Assembly (NCBI GenBank): GCA_039105265.1
Contig: JAPFFF010000010.1
Span: forward strand, 248,001-312,000
Reading direction: 5' to 3'
DNA length: 64,000 bases
Source: Tritrichomonas musculus
Lineage: Eukaryota > Parabasalia > Tritrichomonadida > Tritrichomonadidae
The number at the start of each line of letters is the position of its first letter. Position 1 is the stretch's first letter. Below, in pieces: positions 42,173 through 57,700 of this stretch. The translations under genes were made by a program, and so were the position numbers. Under the pieces are notes generated by a model. It ran no database searches. It was not told the origin of the DNA and saw only the letters and a program-made list of their open reading frames with translations.

Positions 42173-43089
42173 AAGCTTAATCTCAGTTATTCTTATTCAA
42201 ACGTTTCTCACAAATGAACAGAGTTAAATAAAACACAAATCTCAAACACTTTTGTAAGATAATTATAAACGATTTCGAAATTAAGTAAAATCAATAAAAA
42301 TTAAAGCTTAATCTCAGTTATTCTTAATCTAACATTTCTCACAAGTGAACAGAGTTAAATAAAACACAAATCTCAAACACTTTTATAAGATAATTGAAAA
42401 AGATTTCGAAATTAAGTAAAATCAATAAAAATTAAAGCTTAATCTCAGTTATTCTTAATCTAACATTTCTCACAAATGAACAGAGTTAAATAAAACACAA
42501 ATCTCAAACACTTTTGTAAGATAATTAAAAACGATTTCGAAATTAAGTAAAATCAGTAAAAATTAAAGCTTAATCTCAGTTATTCTTAATCTAACATTTC
42601 TCACAAATGAACAGAGTTAAATAAAACACAAATCTCAAACACTTTTGTAAGATAATTATAAACGATTTCGAAATTAAGTAAAATCAGTAAAAATTAAAGC
42701 TTAATCTCAGTTATTCTTATTCAAACGTTTCTCACAAATGAACAGAGTTAAATAAAACACAAATCTCAAACACTTTTGTAAGATAATTAAAAACGATTTC
42801 GAAATTAAGTAAAATCAGTAAAAATTAAAGCTTAATCTCAGTTATTCTTATTCAAACGTTTCTCACAAATGAACAGAGTTAAATAAAACACAAATCTCAA
42901 ACACTTTTGTAAGATAATTAAAAACGATTTCGAAATTAAGTAAAATCAATAAAAATTAAAGCTTAATCTCAGTTATTCTTATTCTAACATTTCTCACAAA
43001 TGAACAGAGTTAAATAAAACACAAATCTCAAACACTTTTGTAAGATAATTAAAAACGATTTCGAAATTAATTAAAATCAGTAAAAATTA

Positions 43090-43220
43090 AAGCTTAATCT
43101 CAGTTATTCTTATTCAAACGTTTCTCACAAGTATACAGAGTTAAATAAAACATAAATCTCAAACACTTTTGTAAGATAATTAAAAACGATTTCGAAATTA
43201 AGTAAAATCAATAAAGATTA
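43090..43220 (+). repeat. Chimeric monomer: HindIII head with GTATAC core
   Basis: This is the only unit found that joins an H head to AAGTATAC at 40-47; the other ~50 AAGTATAC units all have S heads. Its partner in the left large copy, 25932, has AAGTGAAC at the same place and matches otherwise, so the change is confined to positions 44-45. A short conversion from a nearby S unit such as 43483 is the simplest reading. Confidence 0.85.
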
Positions 43221-46200
43221 AATCGCAATATCAATTATTCTTATTCAAACGTTTCTCACAAGTGAACAGAGTTAAATAAAACACAAATCTCAAACACTTT
43301 TGTAAGATAATTAAAAACGATTTCGAAATTAAGTAAAATCAATAAAGATTAAATCGCAATATCAATTATTCTTATTCAAACGTTTCTCACAAGTGAACAG
43401 AGTTAAATAAAACACAAATCTCAAACACTTTTGTAAGATAATTAAAAACGATTTCGAAATTAAGTAAAATCAATAAAGATTAAATCGCAATATCAATTAT
43501 TCTTATTCAAACGTTTCTCACAAGTATACAGAGTTAAATAAAACATAAATCTCAAACACTTTTGTAAGATAATTAAAAACGATTTCGAAATTAAGTAAAA
43601 TCAGTAAAAATTAAAGCTTAATCTCAATTATTCTTATTCTAACATTTCTCACAAATGAACAGAGTTAAATAAAACACAAATCTCAAACACTTTTGTAAGA
43701 TAATTAAAAACGATTTCGAAATTAATTAAAATCAGTAAAAATTAAAGCTTAATCTCAGTTATTCTTATTCAAACGTTTCTCACAAATGAACAGAGTTAAA
43801 TAAAACATAAATCTCAAACACTTTTGTAAGATAATTATAAACGATTTCGAAATTAAGTAAAATCAGTAAAAATTAAAGCTTAATCTCAGTTATTCTTATT
43901 CAAACGTTTCTCACAAATGAACAGAGTTAAATAAAACACAAATCTCAAACACTTTTGTAAGATAATTATAAACGATTTCGAAATTAAGTAAAATCAATAA
44001 AAATTAAAGCTTAATCTCAGTTATTCTTAATCTAACATTTCTCACAAGTGAACAGAGTTAAATAAAACACAAATCTCAAACACTTTTATAAGATAATTGA
44101 AAAAGATTTCGAAATTAAGTAAAATCAATAAAAATTAAAGCTTAATCTCAGTTATTCTTATTCAAACGTTTCTCACAAATGAACAGAGTTAAATAAAACA
44201 CAAATCTCAAACACTTTTGTAAGATAATTAAAAACGATTTCGAAATTAAGTAAAATCAGTAAAAATTAAAGCTTAATCTCAGTTATTCTTATTCTAACAT
44301 TTCTCACAAATGAACAGAGTTAAATAAAACACAAATCTCAAACACTTTTGTAAGATAATTAAAAACGATTTCGAAATTAAGTAAAATCAATAAAAATTAA
44401 AGCTTAATCTCAGTTATTCTTATTCAAACGTTTCTCACAAGTGAACAGAGTTAAATAAAACATAAATCTCAAACACTTTTGTAAGATAATTAAAAACGAT
44501 TTCGAAATTAAGTAAAATCAATAAAGATTAAATCGCAATATCAATTATTCTTATTCAAACGTTTCTCACAAGTGAACAGAGTTAAATAAAACACAAATCT
44601 CAAACACTTTTGTAAGATAATTAAAAACGATTTCGAAATTAAGTAAAATCAGTAAAAATTAAAGCTTAATCTCAGTTATTCTTATTCTAACATTTCTCAC
44701 AAGTGAACAGAGTTAAATAAAACATAAATCTCAAACACTTTTGTAAGATAATTAAAAACGATTTCGAAATTAAGTAAAATCAATAAAGATTAAATCGCAA
44801 TATCAATTATTCTTATTCAAACGTTTCTCACAAGTATACAGAGTTAAATAAAACATAAATCTCAAACACTTTTGTAAGATAATTATAAACGATTTCGAAA
44901 TTAAGTAAAATCAGTAAAAATTAAAGCTTAATCTCAGTTATTCTTAATCTAACATTTCTCACAAATGAACAGAGTTAAATAAAACACAAATCTCAAACAC
45001 TTTTGTAAGATAATTAAAAACGATTTCGAAATTAATTAAAATCAGTAAAAATTAAAGCTTAATCTCAGTTATTCTTATTCAAACGTTTCTCACAAATGAA
45101 CAGAGTTAAATAAAACATAAATCTCAAACACTTTTGTAAGATAATTATAAACGATTTCGAAATTAAGTAAAATCAGTAAAAATTAAAGCTTAATCTCAGT
45201 TATTCTTATTCAAACGTTTCTCACAAGTGAACAGAGTTAAATAAAACACAAATCTCAAACACTTTTGTAAGATAATTATAAACGATTTCGAAATTAAGTA
45301 AAATCAATAAAAATTAAAGCTTAATCTCAGTTATTCTTAATCTAACATTTCTCACAAGTGAACAGAGTTAAATAAAACATAAATCTCAAACACTTTTATA
45401 AGATAATTGAAAAAGATTTCGAAATTAAGTAAAATCAATAAAAATTAAAGCTTAATCTCAGTTATTCTTATTCAAACGTTTCTCACAAATGAACAGAGTT
45501 AAATAAAACACAAATCTCAAACACTTTTGTAAGATAATTAAAAACGATTTCGAAATTAAGTAAAATCAATAAAAATTAAAGCTTAATCTCAGTTATTCTT
45601 AATCTAACATTTCTCACAAATGAACAGAGTTAAATAAAACACAAATCTCAAACACTTTTGTAAGATAATTAAAAACGATTTCGAAATTAATTAAAATCAG
45701 TAAAAATTAAAGCTTAATCTCAGTTATTCTTATTCAAACGTTTCTCACAAATGAACAGAGTTAAATAAAACACAAATCTCAAACACTTTTGTAAGATAAT
45801 TAAAAACGATTTCGAAATTAAGTAAAATCAATAAAGATTAAATCGCAATATCAATTATTCTTATTCAAACGTTTCTCACAAGTGAACAGAGTTAAATAAA
45901 ACACAAATCTCAAACACTTTTGTAAGATAATTAAAAACGATTTCGAAATTAAGTAAAATCAATAAAGATTAAATCGCAATATCAATTATTCTTATTCAAA
46001 CGTTTCTCACAAGTGAACAGAGTTAAATAAAACACAAATCTCAAACACTTTTGTAAGATAATTAAAAACGATTTCGAAATTAAGTAAAATCAATAAAGAT
46101 TAAATCGCAATATCAATTATTCTTATTCAAACGTTTCTCACAAGTGAACAGAGTTAAATAAAACACAAATCTCAAACACTTTTGTAAGATAATTAAAAAC

Positions 46201-49200
46201 GATTTCGAAATTAAGTAAAATCAGTAAAAATTAAATCGCAATATCAATTATTCTTATTCAAACGTTTCTCACAAGTATACAGAGTTAAATAAAACACAAA
46301 TCTCAAACACTTTTGTAAGATAATTGAAAAAGATTTCGAAATTAATTAAAATCAGTAAAATTAAAGCTTAATCTCAGTTATTCTTATTCAAACGTTTCTC
46401 ACAAATGAACAGAGTTAAATAAAACACAAATCTCAAACACTTTTGTAAGATAATTAAAAACGATTTCGAAATTAAGTAAAATCAGTAAAAATTAAAGCTT
46501 AATCTCAGTTATTCTTATTCTAACATTTCTCACAAATGAACAGAGTTAAATAAAACACAAATCTCAAACACTTTTGTAAGATAATTATAAACGATTTCGA
46601 AATTAAGTAAAATCAGTAAAAATTAAAGCTTAATCTCAGTTATTCTTATTCAAACGTTTCTCACAAATGAACAGAGTTAAATAAAACACAAATCTCAAAC
46701 ACTTTTGTAAGATAATTAAAAACGATTTCGAAATTAAGTAAAATCAGTAAAAATTAAAGCTTAATCTCAGTTATTCTTATTCAAACGTTTCTCACAAATG
46801 AACAGAGTTAAATAAAACACAAATCTCAAACACTTTTGTAAGATAATTATAAACGATTTCGAAATTAAGTAAAATCAGTAAAAATTAAAGCTTAATCTCA
46901 GTTATTCTTAATCTAACATTTCTCACAAATGAACAGAGTTAAATAAAACACAAATCTCAAACACTTTTGTAAGATAATTAAAAACGATTTCGAAATTAAG
47001 TAAAATCAGTAAAAATTAAAGCTTAATCTCAGTTATTCTTAATCTAACATTTCTCACAAATGAACAGAGTTAAATAAAACACAAATCTCAAACACTTTTG
47101 TAAGATAATTAAAAACGATTTCGAAATTAAGTAAAATCAGTAAAAATTAAAGCTTAATCTCAGTTATTCTTATTCAAACGTTTCTCACAAATGAACAGAG
47201 TTAAATAAAACACAAATCTCAAACACTTTTGTAAGATAATTATAAACGATTTCGAAATTAAGTAAAATCAGTAAAAATTAAAGCTTAATCTCAGTTATTC
47301 TTAATCTAACATTTCTCACAAATGAACAGAGTTAAATAAAACACAAATCTCAAACACTTTTGTAAGATAATTAAAAACGATTTCGAAATTAAGTAAAATC
47401 AGTAAAAATTAAAGCTTAATCTCAGTTATTCTTAATCTAACATTTCTCACAAATGAACAGAGTTAAATAAAACACAAATCTCAAACACTTTTGTAAGATA
47501 ATTGAAAAAGATTTCGAAATTAATTAAAATCAGTAAAATTAAAGCTTAATCTCAGTTATTCTTATTCAAACGTTTCTCACAAATGAACAGAGTTAAATAA
47601 AACACAAATCTCAAACACTTTTGTAAGATAATTAAAAACGATTTCGAAATTAAGTAAAATCAGTAAAAATTAAAGCTTAATCTCAGTTATTCTTAATCTA
47701 ACATTTCTCACAAATGAACAGAGTTAAATAAAACACAAATCTCAAACACTTTTGTAAGATAATTAAAAACGATTTCGAAATTAAGTAAAATCAGTAAAAA
47801 TTAAAGCTTAATCTCAGTTATTCTTAATCTAACATTTCTCACAAATGAACAGAGTTAAATAAAACACAAATCTCAAACACTTTTGTAAGATAATTAAAAA
47901 CGATTTCGAAATTAAGTAAAATCAGTAAAAATTAAAGCTTAATCTCAGTTATTCTTATTCAAACGTTTCTCACAAATGAACAGAGTTAAATAAAACACAA
48001 ATCTCAAACACTTTTGTAAGATAATTAAAAACGATTTCGAAATTAAGTAAAATCAGTAAAAATTAAAGCTTATTCTCAATTATTCTTAATCTAACATTTC
48101 TCACAAATGAACAGAGTTAAATAAAACACAAATCTCAAACACTTTTGTAAGATAATTAAAAACGATTTCGAAATTAAGTAAAATCAGTAAAAATTAAAGC
48201 GCAATATCAATTATTCTTATTCAAACGTTTCTCACAAATGAACAGAGTTAAATAAAACACAAATCTCAAACACTTTTGTAAGATAATTAAAAACGATTTC
48301 GAAATTAAGTAAAATCAGTAAAAATTAAAGCTTAATCTCAGTTATTCTTATTCAAACGTTTCTCACAAGTGAACAGAGTTAAATAAAACACAAATCTCAA
48401 ACACTTTTGTAAGATAATTAAAAACGATTTCGAAATTAAGTAAAATCAGTAAAAATTAAAGCTTAATCTCAGTTATTCTTATTCAAACGTTTCTCACAAA
48501 TGAACAGAGTTAAATAAAACACAAATCTCAAACACTTTTGTAAGATAATTAAAAACGATTTCGAAATTAAGTAAAATCAGTAAAAATTAAAGCTTAATCT
48601 CAGTTATTCTTAATCTAACATTTCTCACAAATGAACAGAGTTAAATAAAACACAAATCTCAAACACTTTTATAAGATAATTAAAAACGATTTCGAAATTA
48701 AGTAAAATCAGTAAAAATTAAAGCTTAATCTCAGTTATTCTTATTCAAACGTTTCTCACAAGTGAACAGAGTTAAATAAAACACAAATCTCAAACACTTT
48801 TGTAAGATAATTAAAAACGATTTCGAAATTAAGTAAAATCAGTAAAAATTAAAGCTTAATCTCAGTTATTCTTATTCAAACGTTTCTCACAAATGAACAG
48901 AGTTAAATAAAACACAAATCTCAAACACTTTTGTAAGATAATTAAAAACGATTTCGAAATTAAGTAAAATCAGTAAAAATTAAAGCTTAATCTCAGTTAT
49001 TCTTAATCTAACATTTCTCACAAATGAACAGAGTTAAATAAAACACAAATCTCAAACACTTTTATAAGATAATTAAAAACGATTTCGAAATTAAGTAAAA
49101 TCAGTAAAAATTAAAGCTTAATCTCAGTTATTCTTATTCAAACGTTTCTCACAAATGAACAGAGTTAAATAAAACACAAATCTCAAACACTTTTGTAAGA

Positions 49201-50161
49201 TAATTAAAAACGATTTCGAAATTAAGTAAAATCAGTAAAAATTAAAGCTTAATCTCAGTTATTCTTATTCAAACGTTTCTCACAAATGAACAGAGTTAAA
49301 TAAAACACAAATCTCAAACACTTTTGTAAGATAATTAAAAACGATTTCGAAATTAAGTAAAATCAGTAAAAATTAAAGCTTAATCTCAGTTATTCTTAAT
49401 CTAACATTTCTCACAAATGAACAGAGTTAAATAAAACACAAATCTCAAACACTTTTGTAAGATAATTAAAAACGATTTCGAAATTAAGTAAAATCAATAA
49501 AGATTAAATCGCAATATCAATTATTCTTATTCAAACGTTTCTCACAAGTGAACAGAGTTAAATAAAACACAAATCTCAAACACTTTTGTAAGATAATTAA
49601 AAACGATTTCGAAATTAAGTAAAATCAATAAAGATTAAAGCTTAATCTCAGTTATTCTTAATCTAACATTTCTCACAAATGAACAGAGTTAAATAAAACA
49701 CAAATCTCAAACACTTTTGTAAGATAATTAAAAACGATTTCGAAATTAAGTAAAATCAGTAAAAATTAAAGCTTAATCTCAGTTATTCTTATTCAAACGT
49801 TTCTCACAAATGAACAGAGTTAAATAAAACATAAATCTCAAACACTTTTGTAAGATAATTAAAAACGATTTCGAAATTAAGTAAAATCAGTAAAAATTAA
49901 AGCTTAATCTCAGTTATTCTTAATCTAACATTTCTCACAAATGAACAGAGTTAAATAAAACACAAATCTCAAACACTTTTGTAAGATAATTAAAAACGAT
50001 TTCGAAATTAAGTAAAATCAGTAAAAATTAAAGCTTAATCTCAGTTATTCTTAATCTAACATTTCTCACAAATGAACAGAGTTAAATAAAACACAAATCT
50101 CAAACACTTTTGTAAGATAATTAAAAACGATTTCGAAATTAAGTAAAATCAGTAAAAATTA

Positions 50162-53100
50162 AAGCTTAATCTCAGTTATTCTTAATCTAACGTTTCTCAC
50201 AAATGAACAGAGTTAAATAAAACACAAATCTCAAACACTTTTGTAAGATAATTAAAAACGATTTCGAAATTAAGTAAAATCAGTAAAAATTAAAGCTTAA
50301 TCTCAGTTATTCTTATTCAAACGTTTCTCACAAATGAACAGAGTTAAATAAAACACAAATCTCAAACACTTTTGTAAGATAATTATAAACGATTTCGAAA
50401 TTAAGTAAAATCAGTAAAAATTAAAGCTTAATCTCAGTTATTCTTATTCAAACGTTTCTCACAAATGAACAGAGTTAAATAAAACACAAATCTCAAACAC
50501 TTTTGTAAGATAATTATAAACGATTTCGAAATTAAGTAAAATCAGTAAAAATTAAAGCTTAATCTCAGTTATTCTTAATCTAACATTTCTCACAAATGAA
50601 CAGAGTTAAATAAAACACAAATCTCAAACACTTTTGTAAGATAATTAAAAACGATTTCGAAATTAAGTAAAATCAGTAAAAATTAAAGCTTAATCTCAGT
50701 TATTCTTAATCTAACATTTCTCACAAATGAACAGAGTTAAATAAAACACAAATCTCAAACACTTTTGTAAGATAATTAAAAACGATTTCGAAATTAAGTA
50801 AAATCAGTAAAAATTAAAGCTTAATCTCAGTTATTCTTATTCAAACGTTTCTCACAAATGAACAGAGTTAAATAAAACACAAATCTCAAACACTTTTGTA
50901 AGATAATTAAAAACGATTTCGAAATTAAGTAAAATCAGTAAAAATTAAAGCTTATTCTCAATTATTCTTAATCTAACATTTCTCACAAATGAACAGAGTT
51001 AAATAAAACACAAATCTCAAACACTTTTGTAAGATAATTAAAAACGATTTCGAAATTAAGTAAAATCAGTAAAAATTAAAGCGCAATATCAATTATTCTT
51101 ATTCAAACGTTTCTCACAAATGAACAGAGTTAAATAAAACACAAATCTCAAACACTTTTGTAAGATAATTAAAAACGATTTCGAAATTAAGTAAAATCAG
51201 TAAAAATTAAAGCTTAATCTCAGTTATTCTTATTCAAACGTTTCTCACAAGTGAACAGAGTTAAATAAAACACAAATCTCAAACACTTTTGTAAGATAAT
51301 TAAAAACGATTTCGAAATTAAGTAAAATCAGTAAAAATTAAAGCTTAATCTCAGTTATTCTTAATCTAACATTTCTCACAAATGAACAGAGTTAAATAAA
51401 ACACAAATCTCAAACACTTTTGTAAGATAATTAAAAACGATTTCGAAATTAAGTAAAATCAGTAAAAATTAAAGCTTAATCTCAGTTATTCTTATTCAAA
51501 CGTTTCTCACAAGTGAACAGAGTTAAATAAAACACAAATCTCAAACACTTTTATAAGATAATTGAAAAAGATTTCGAAATTAAGTAAAATCAATAAAAAT
51601 TAAAGCTTAATCTCAGTTATTCTTATTCAAACGTTTCTCACAAATGAACAGAGTTAAATAAAACACAAATCTCAAACACTTTTGTAAGATAATTAAAAAC
51701 GATTTCGAAATTAAGTAAAATCAATAAAAATTAAAGCTTAATCTCAGTTATTCTTATTCTAACATTTCTCACAAATGAACAGAGTTAAATAAAACACAAA
51801 TCTCAAACACTTTTGTAAGATAATTAAAAACGATTTCGAAATTAAGTAAAATCAATAAAAATTAAAGCTTAATCTCAGTTATTCTTATTCAAACGTTTCT
51901 CACAAGTGAACAGAGTTAAATAAAACATAAATCTCAAACACTTTTGTAAGATAATTAAAAACGATTTCGAAATTAAGTAAAATCAATAAAGATTAAATCG
52001 CAATATCAATTATTCTTATTCAAACGTTTCTCACAAGTGAACAGAGTTAAATAAAACACAAATCTCAAACACTTTTGTAAGATAATTAAAAACGATTTCG
52101 AAATTAAGTAAAATCAGTAAAAATTAAAGCTTAATCTCAGTTATTCTTATTCTAACATTTCTCACAAGTGAACAGAGTTAAATAAAACATAAATCTCAAA
52201 CACTTTTGTAAGATAATTAAAAACGATTTCGAAATTAAGTAAAATCAATAAAGATTAAATCGCAATATCAATTATTCTTATTCAAACGTTTCTCACAAGT
52301 ATACAGAGTTAAATAAAACATAAATCTCAAACACTTTTGTAAGATAATTATAAACGATTTCGAAATTAAGTAAAATCAGTAAAAATTAAAGCTTAATCTC
52401 AGTTATTCTTAATCTAACATTTCTCACAAATGAACAGAGTTAAATAAAACACAAATCTCAAACACTTTTGTAAGATAATTAAAAACGATTTCGAAATTAA
52501 TTAAAATCAGTAAAAATTAAAGCTTAATCTCAGTTATTCTTATTCAAACGTTTCTCACAAATGAACAGAGTTAAATAAAACATAAATCTCAAACACTTTT
52601 GTAAGATAATTATAAACGATTTCGAAATTAAGTAAAATCAGTAAAAATTAAAGCTTAATCTCAGTTATTCTTATTCAAACGTTTCTCACAAATGAACAGA
52701 GTTAAATAAAACACAAATCTCAAACACTTTTGTAAGATAATTAAAAACGATTTCGAAATTAAGTAAAATCAATAAAAATTAAAGCTTAATCTCAGTTATT
52801 CTTAATCTAACATTTCTCACAAGTGAACAGAGTTAAATAAAACACAAATCTCAAACACTTTTGTAAGATAATTATAAACGATTTCGAAATTAAGTAAAAT
52901 CAGTAAAAATTAAAGCTTAATCTCAGTTATTCTTAATCTAACATTTCTCACAAATGAACAGAGTTAAATAAAACACAAATCTCAAACACTTTTGTAAGAT
53001 AATTAAAAACGATTTCGAAATTAATTAAAATCAGTAAAAATTAAAGCTTAATCTCAGTTATTCTTATTCTAACATTTCTCACAAATGAACAGAGTTAAAT

Positions 53101-54746
53101 AAAACACAAATCTCAAACACTTTTGTAAGATAATTAAAAACGATTTCGAAATTAAGTAAAATCAGTAAAAATTAAAGCTTAATCTCAGTTATTCTTAATC
53201 TAACATTTCTCACAAATGAACAGAGTTAAATAAAACACAAATCTCAAACACTTTTGTAAGATAATTAAAAACGATTTCGAAATTAAGTAAAATCAATAAA
53301 AATTAAAGCTTAATCTCAGTTATTCTTATTCAAACGTTTCTCACAAGTGAACAGAGTTAAATAAAACATAAATCTCAAACACTTTTGTAAGATAATTAAA
53401 AACGATTTCGAAATTAAGTAAAATCAATAAAGATTAAATCGCAATATCAATTATTCTTATTCAAACGTTTCTCACAAGTGAACAGAGTTAAATAAAACAC
53501 AAATCTCAAACACTTTTGTAAGATAATTAAAAACGATTTCGAAATTAAGTAAAATCAGTAAAAATTAAAGCTTAATCTCAGTTATTCTTATTCTAACATT
53601 TCTCACAAGTGAACAGAGTTAAATAAAACATAAATCTCAAACACTTTTGTAAGATAATTAAAAACGATTTCGAAATTAAGTAAAATCAATAAAGATTAAA
53701 TCGCAATATCAATTATTCTTATTCAAACGTTTCTCACAAGTATACAGAGTTAAATAAAACATAAATCTCAAACACTTTTGTAAGATAATTATAAACGATT
53801 TCGAAATTAAGTAAAATCAGTAAAAATTAAAGCTTAATCTCAGTTATTCTTAATCTAACATTTCTCACAAATGAACAGAGTTAAATAAAACACAAATCTC
53901 AAACACTTTTGTAAGATAATTAAAAACGATTTCGAAATTAATTAAAATCAGTAAAAATTAAAGCTTAATCTCAGTTATTCTTATTCAAACGTTTCTCACA
54001 AATGAACAGAGTTAAATAAAACATAAATCTCAAACACTTTTGTAAGATAATTATAAACGATTTCGAAATTAAGTAAAATCAGTAAAAATTAAAGCTTAAT
54101 CTCAGTTATTCTTATTCAAACGTTTCTCACAAATGAACAGAGTTAAATAAAACACAAATCTCAAACACTTTTGTAAGATAATTAAAAACGATTTCGAAAT
54201 TAAGTAAAATCAATAAAAATTAAAGCTTAATCTCAGTTATTCTTAATCTAACATTTCTCACAAGTGAACAGAGTTAAATAAAACACAAATCTCAAACACT
54301 TTTATAAGATAATTGAAAAAGATTTCGAAATTAAGTAAAATCAATAAAAATTAAAGCTTAATCTCAGTTATTCTTATTCAAACGTTTCTCACAAATGAAC
54401 AGAGTTAAATAAAACACAAATCTCAAACACTTTTGTAAGATAATTAAAAACGATTTCGAAATTAAGTAAAATCAATAAAAATTAAAGCTTAATCTCAGTT
54501 ATTCTTATTCTAACATTTCTCACAAATGAACAGAGTTAAATAAAACACAAATCTCAAACACTTTTGTAAGATAATTAAAAACGATTTCGAAATTAAGTAA
54601 AATCAATAAAAATTAAAGCTTAATCTCAGTTATTCTTATTCTAACATTTCTCACAAATGAACAGAGTTAAATAAAACACAAATCTCAAACACTTTTGTAA
54701 GATAATTAAAAACGATTTCGAAATTAAGTAAAATCAGTAAAAATTA
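50162..54746 (+). repeat. 35-monomer higher-order unit (4,585 bp), copy 1
   Basis: Begins with a hybrid unit joining TAATCT to AACGTTT (50162) and contains a J unit (50948), a G unit (51079), a unit with TTTATAAG plus TTGAAAAAG (51472), and two six-monomer cassettes (51865, 53306). All 35 units align with 54747-59331. Differences I see: the G-head unit 51079 is replaced by an H unit at 55664; 54485 has TTTGTAAG where 59070 has TTTATAAG; 54616 has AAGTAAAATC where 59201 has AATTAAAATC. Confidence 0.9.
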
Positions 54747-57700
54747 AAGCTTAATCTCAGTTATTCTTAATCTAACGTTTCTCACAAATGAACAGAGTTA
54801 AATAAAACACAAATCTCAAACACTTTTGTAAGATAATTAAAAACGATTTCGAAATTAAGTAAAATCAGTAAAAATTAAAGCTTAATCTCAGTTATTCTTA
54901 TTCAAACGTTTCTCACAAATGAACAGAGTTAAATAAAACACAAATCTCAAACACTTTTGTAAGATAATTATAAACGATTTCGAAATTAAGTAAAATCAGT
55001 AAAAATTAAAGCTTAATCTCAGTTATTCTTATTCAAACGTTTCTCACAAATGAACAGAGTTAAATAAAACACAAATCTCAAACACTTTTGTAAGATAATT
55101 ATAAACGATTTCGAAATTAAGTAAAATCAGTAAAAATTAAAGCTTAATCTCAGTTATTCTTAATCTAACATTTCTCACAAATGAACAGAGTTAAATAAAA
55201 CACAAATCTCAAACACTTTTGTAAGATAATTAAAAACGATTTCGAAATTAAGTAAAATCAGTAAAAATTAAAGCTTAATCTCAGTTATTCTTAATCTAAC
55301 ATTTCTCACAAATGAACAGAGTTAAATAAAACACAAATCTCAAACACTTTTGTAAGATAATTAAAAACGATTTCGAAATTAAGTAAAATCAGTAAAAATT
55401 AAAGCTTAATCTCAGTTATTCTTATTCAAACGTTTCTCACAAATGAACAGAGTTAAATAAAACACAAATCTCAAACACTTTTGTAAGATAATTAAAAACG
55501 ATTTCGAAATTAAGTAAAATCAGTAAAAATTAAAGCTTATTCTCAATTATTCTTAATCTAACATTTCTCACAAATGAACAGAGTTAAATAAAACACAAAT
55601 CTCAAACACTTTTGTAAGATAATTAAAAACGATTTCGAAATTAAGTAAAATCAGTAAAAATTAAAGCTTAATCTCAGTTATTCTTAATCTAACATTTCTC
55701 ACAAATGAACAGAGTTAAATAAAACACAAATCTCAAACACTTTTGTAAGATAATTAAAAACGATTTCGAAATTAAGTAAAATCAGTAAAAATTAAAGCTT
55801 AATCTCAGTTATTCTTATTCAAACGTTTCTCACAAGTGAACAGAGTTAAATAAAACACAAATCTCAAACACTTTTGTAAGATAATTAAAAACGATTTCGA
55901 AATTAAGTAAAATCAGTAAAAATTAAAGCTTAATCTCAGTTATTCTTAATCTAACATTTCTCACAAATGAACAGAGTTAAATAAAACACAAATCTCAAAC
56001 ACTTTTGTAAGATAATTAAAAACGATTTCGAAATTAAGTAAAATCAGTAAAAATTAAAGCTTAATCTCAGTTATTCTTATTCAAACGTTTCTCACAAGTG
56101 AACAGAGTTAAATAAAACACAAATCTCAAACACTTTTATAAGATAATTGAAAAAGATTTCGAAATTAAGTAAAATCAATAAAAATTAAAGCTTAATCTCA
56201 GTTATTCTTATTCAAACGTTTCTCACAAATGAACAGAGTTAAATAAAACACAAATCTCAAACACTTTTGTAAGATAATTAAAAACGATTTCGAAATTAAG
56301 TAAAATCAATAAAAATTAAAGCTTAATCTCAGTTATTCTTATTCTAACATTTCTCACAAATGAACAGAGTTAAATAAAACACAAATCTCAAACACTTTTG
56401 TAAGATAATTAAAAACGATTTCGAAATTAAGTAAAATCAATAAAAATTAAAGCTTAATCTCAGTTATTCTTATTCAAACGTTTCTCACAAGTGAACAGAG
56501 TTAAATAAAACATAAATCTCAAACACTTTTGTAAGATAATTAAAAACGATTTCGAAATTAAGTAAAATCAATAAAGATTAAATCGCAATATCAATTATTC
56601 TTATTCAAACGTTTCTCACAAGTGAACAGAGTTAAATAAAACACAAATCTCAAACACTTTTGTAAGATAATTAAAAACGATTTCGAAATTAAGTAAAATC
56701 AGTAAAAATTAAAGCTTAATCTCAGTTATTCTTATTCTAACATTTCTCACAAGTGAACAGAGTTAAATAAAACATAAATCTCAAACACTTTTGTAAGATA
56801 ATTAAAAACGATTTCGAAATTAAGTAAAATCAATAAAGATTAAATCGCAATATCAATTATTCTTATTCAAACGTTTCTCACAAGTATACAGAGTTAAATA
56901 AAACATAAATCTCAAACACTTTTGTAAGATAATTATAAACGATTTCGAAATTAAGTAAAATCAGTAAAAATTAAAGCTTAATCTCAGTTATTCTTAATCT
57001 AACATTTCTCACAAATGAACAGAGTTAAATAAAACACAAATCTCAAACACTTTTGTAAGATAATTAAAAACGATTTCGAAATTAATTAAAATCAGTAAAA
57101 ATTAAAGCTTAATCTCAGTTATTCTTATTCAAACGTTTCTCACAAATGAACAGAGTTAAATAAAACATAAATCTCAAACACTTTTGTAAGATAATTATAA
57201 ACGATTTCGAAATTAAGTAAAATCAGTAAAAATTAAAGCTTAATCTCAGTTATTCTTATTCAAACGTTTCTCACAAATGAACAGAGTTAAATAAAACACA
57301 AATCTCAAACACTTTTGTAAGATAATTAAAAACGATTTCGAAATTAAGTAAAATCAATAAAAATTAAAGCTTAATCTCAGTTATTCTTAATCTAACATTT
57401 CTCACAAGTGAACAGAGTTAAATAAAACACAAATCTCAAACACTTTTGTAAGATAATTATAAACGATTTCGAAATTAAGTAAAATCAGTAAAAATTAAAG
57501 CTTAATCTCAGTTATTCTTAATCTAACATTTCTCACAAATGAACAGAGTTAAATAAAACACAAATCTCAAACACTTTTGTAAGATAATTAAAAACGATTT
57601 CGAAATTAATTAAAATCAGTAAAAATTAAAGCTTAATCTCAGTTATTCTTATTCTAACATTTCTCACAAATGAACAGAGTTAAATAAAACACAAATCTCA

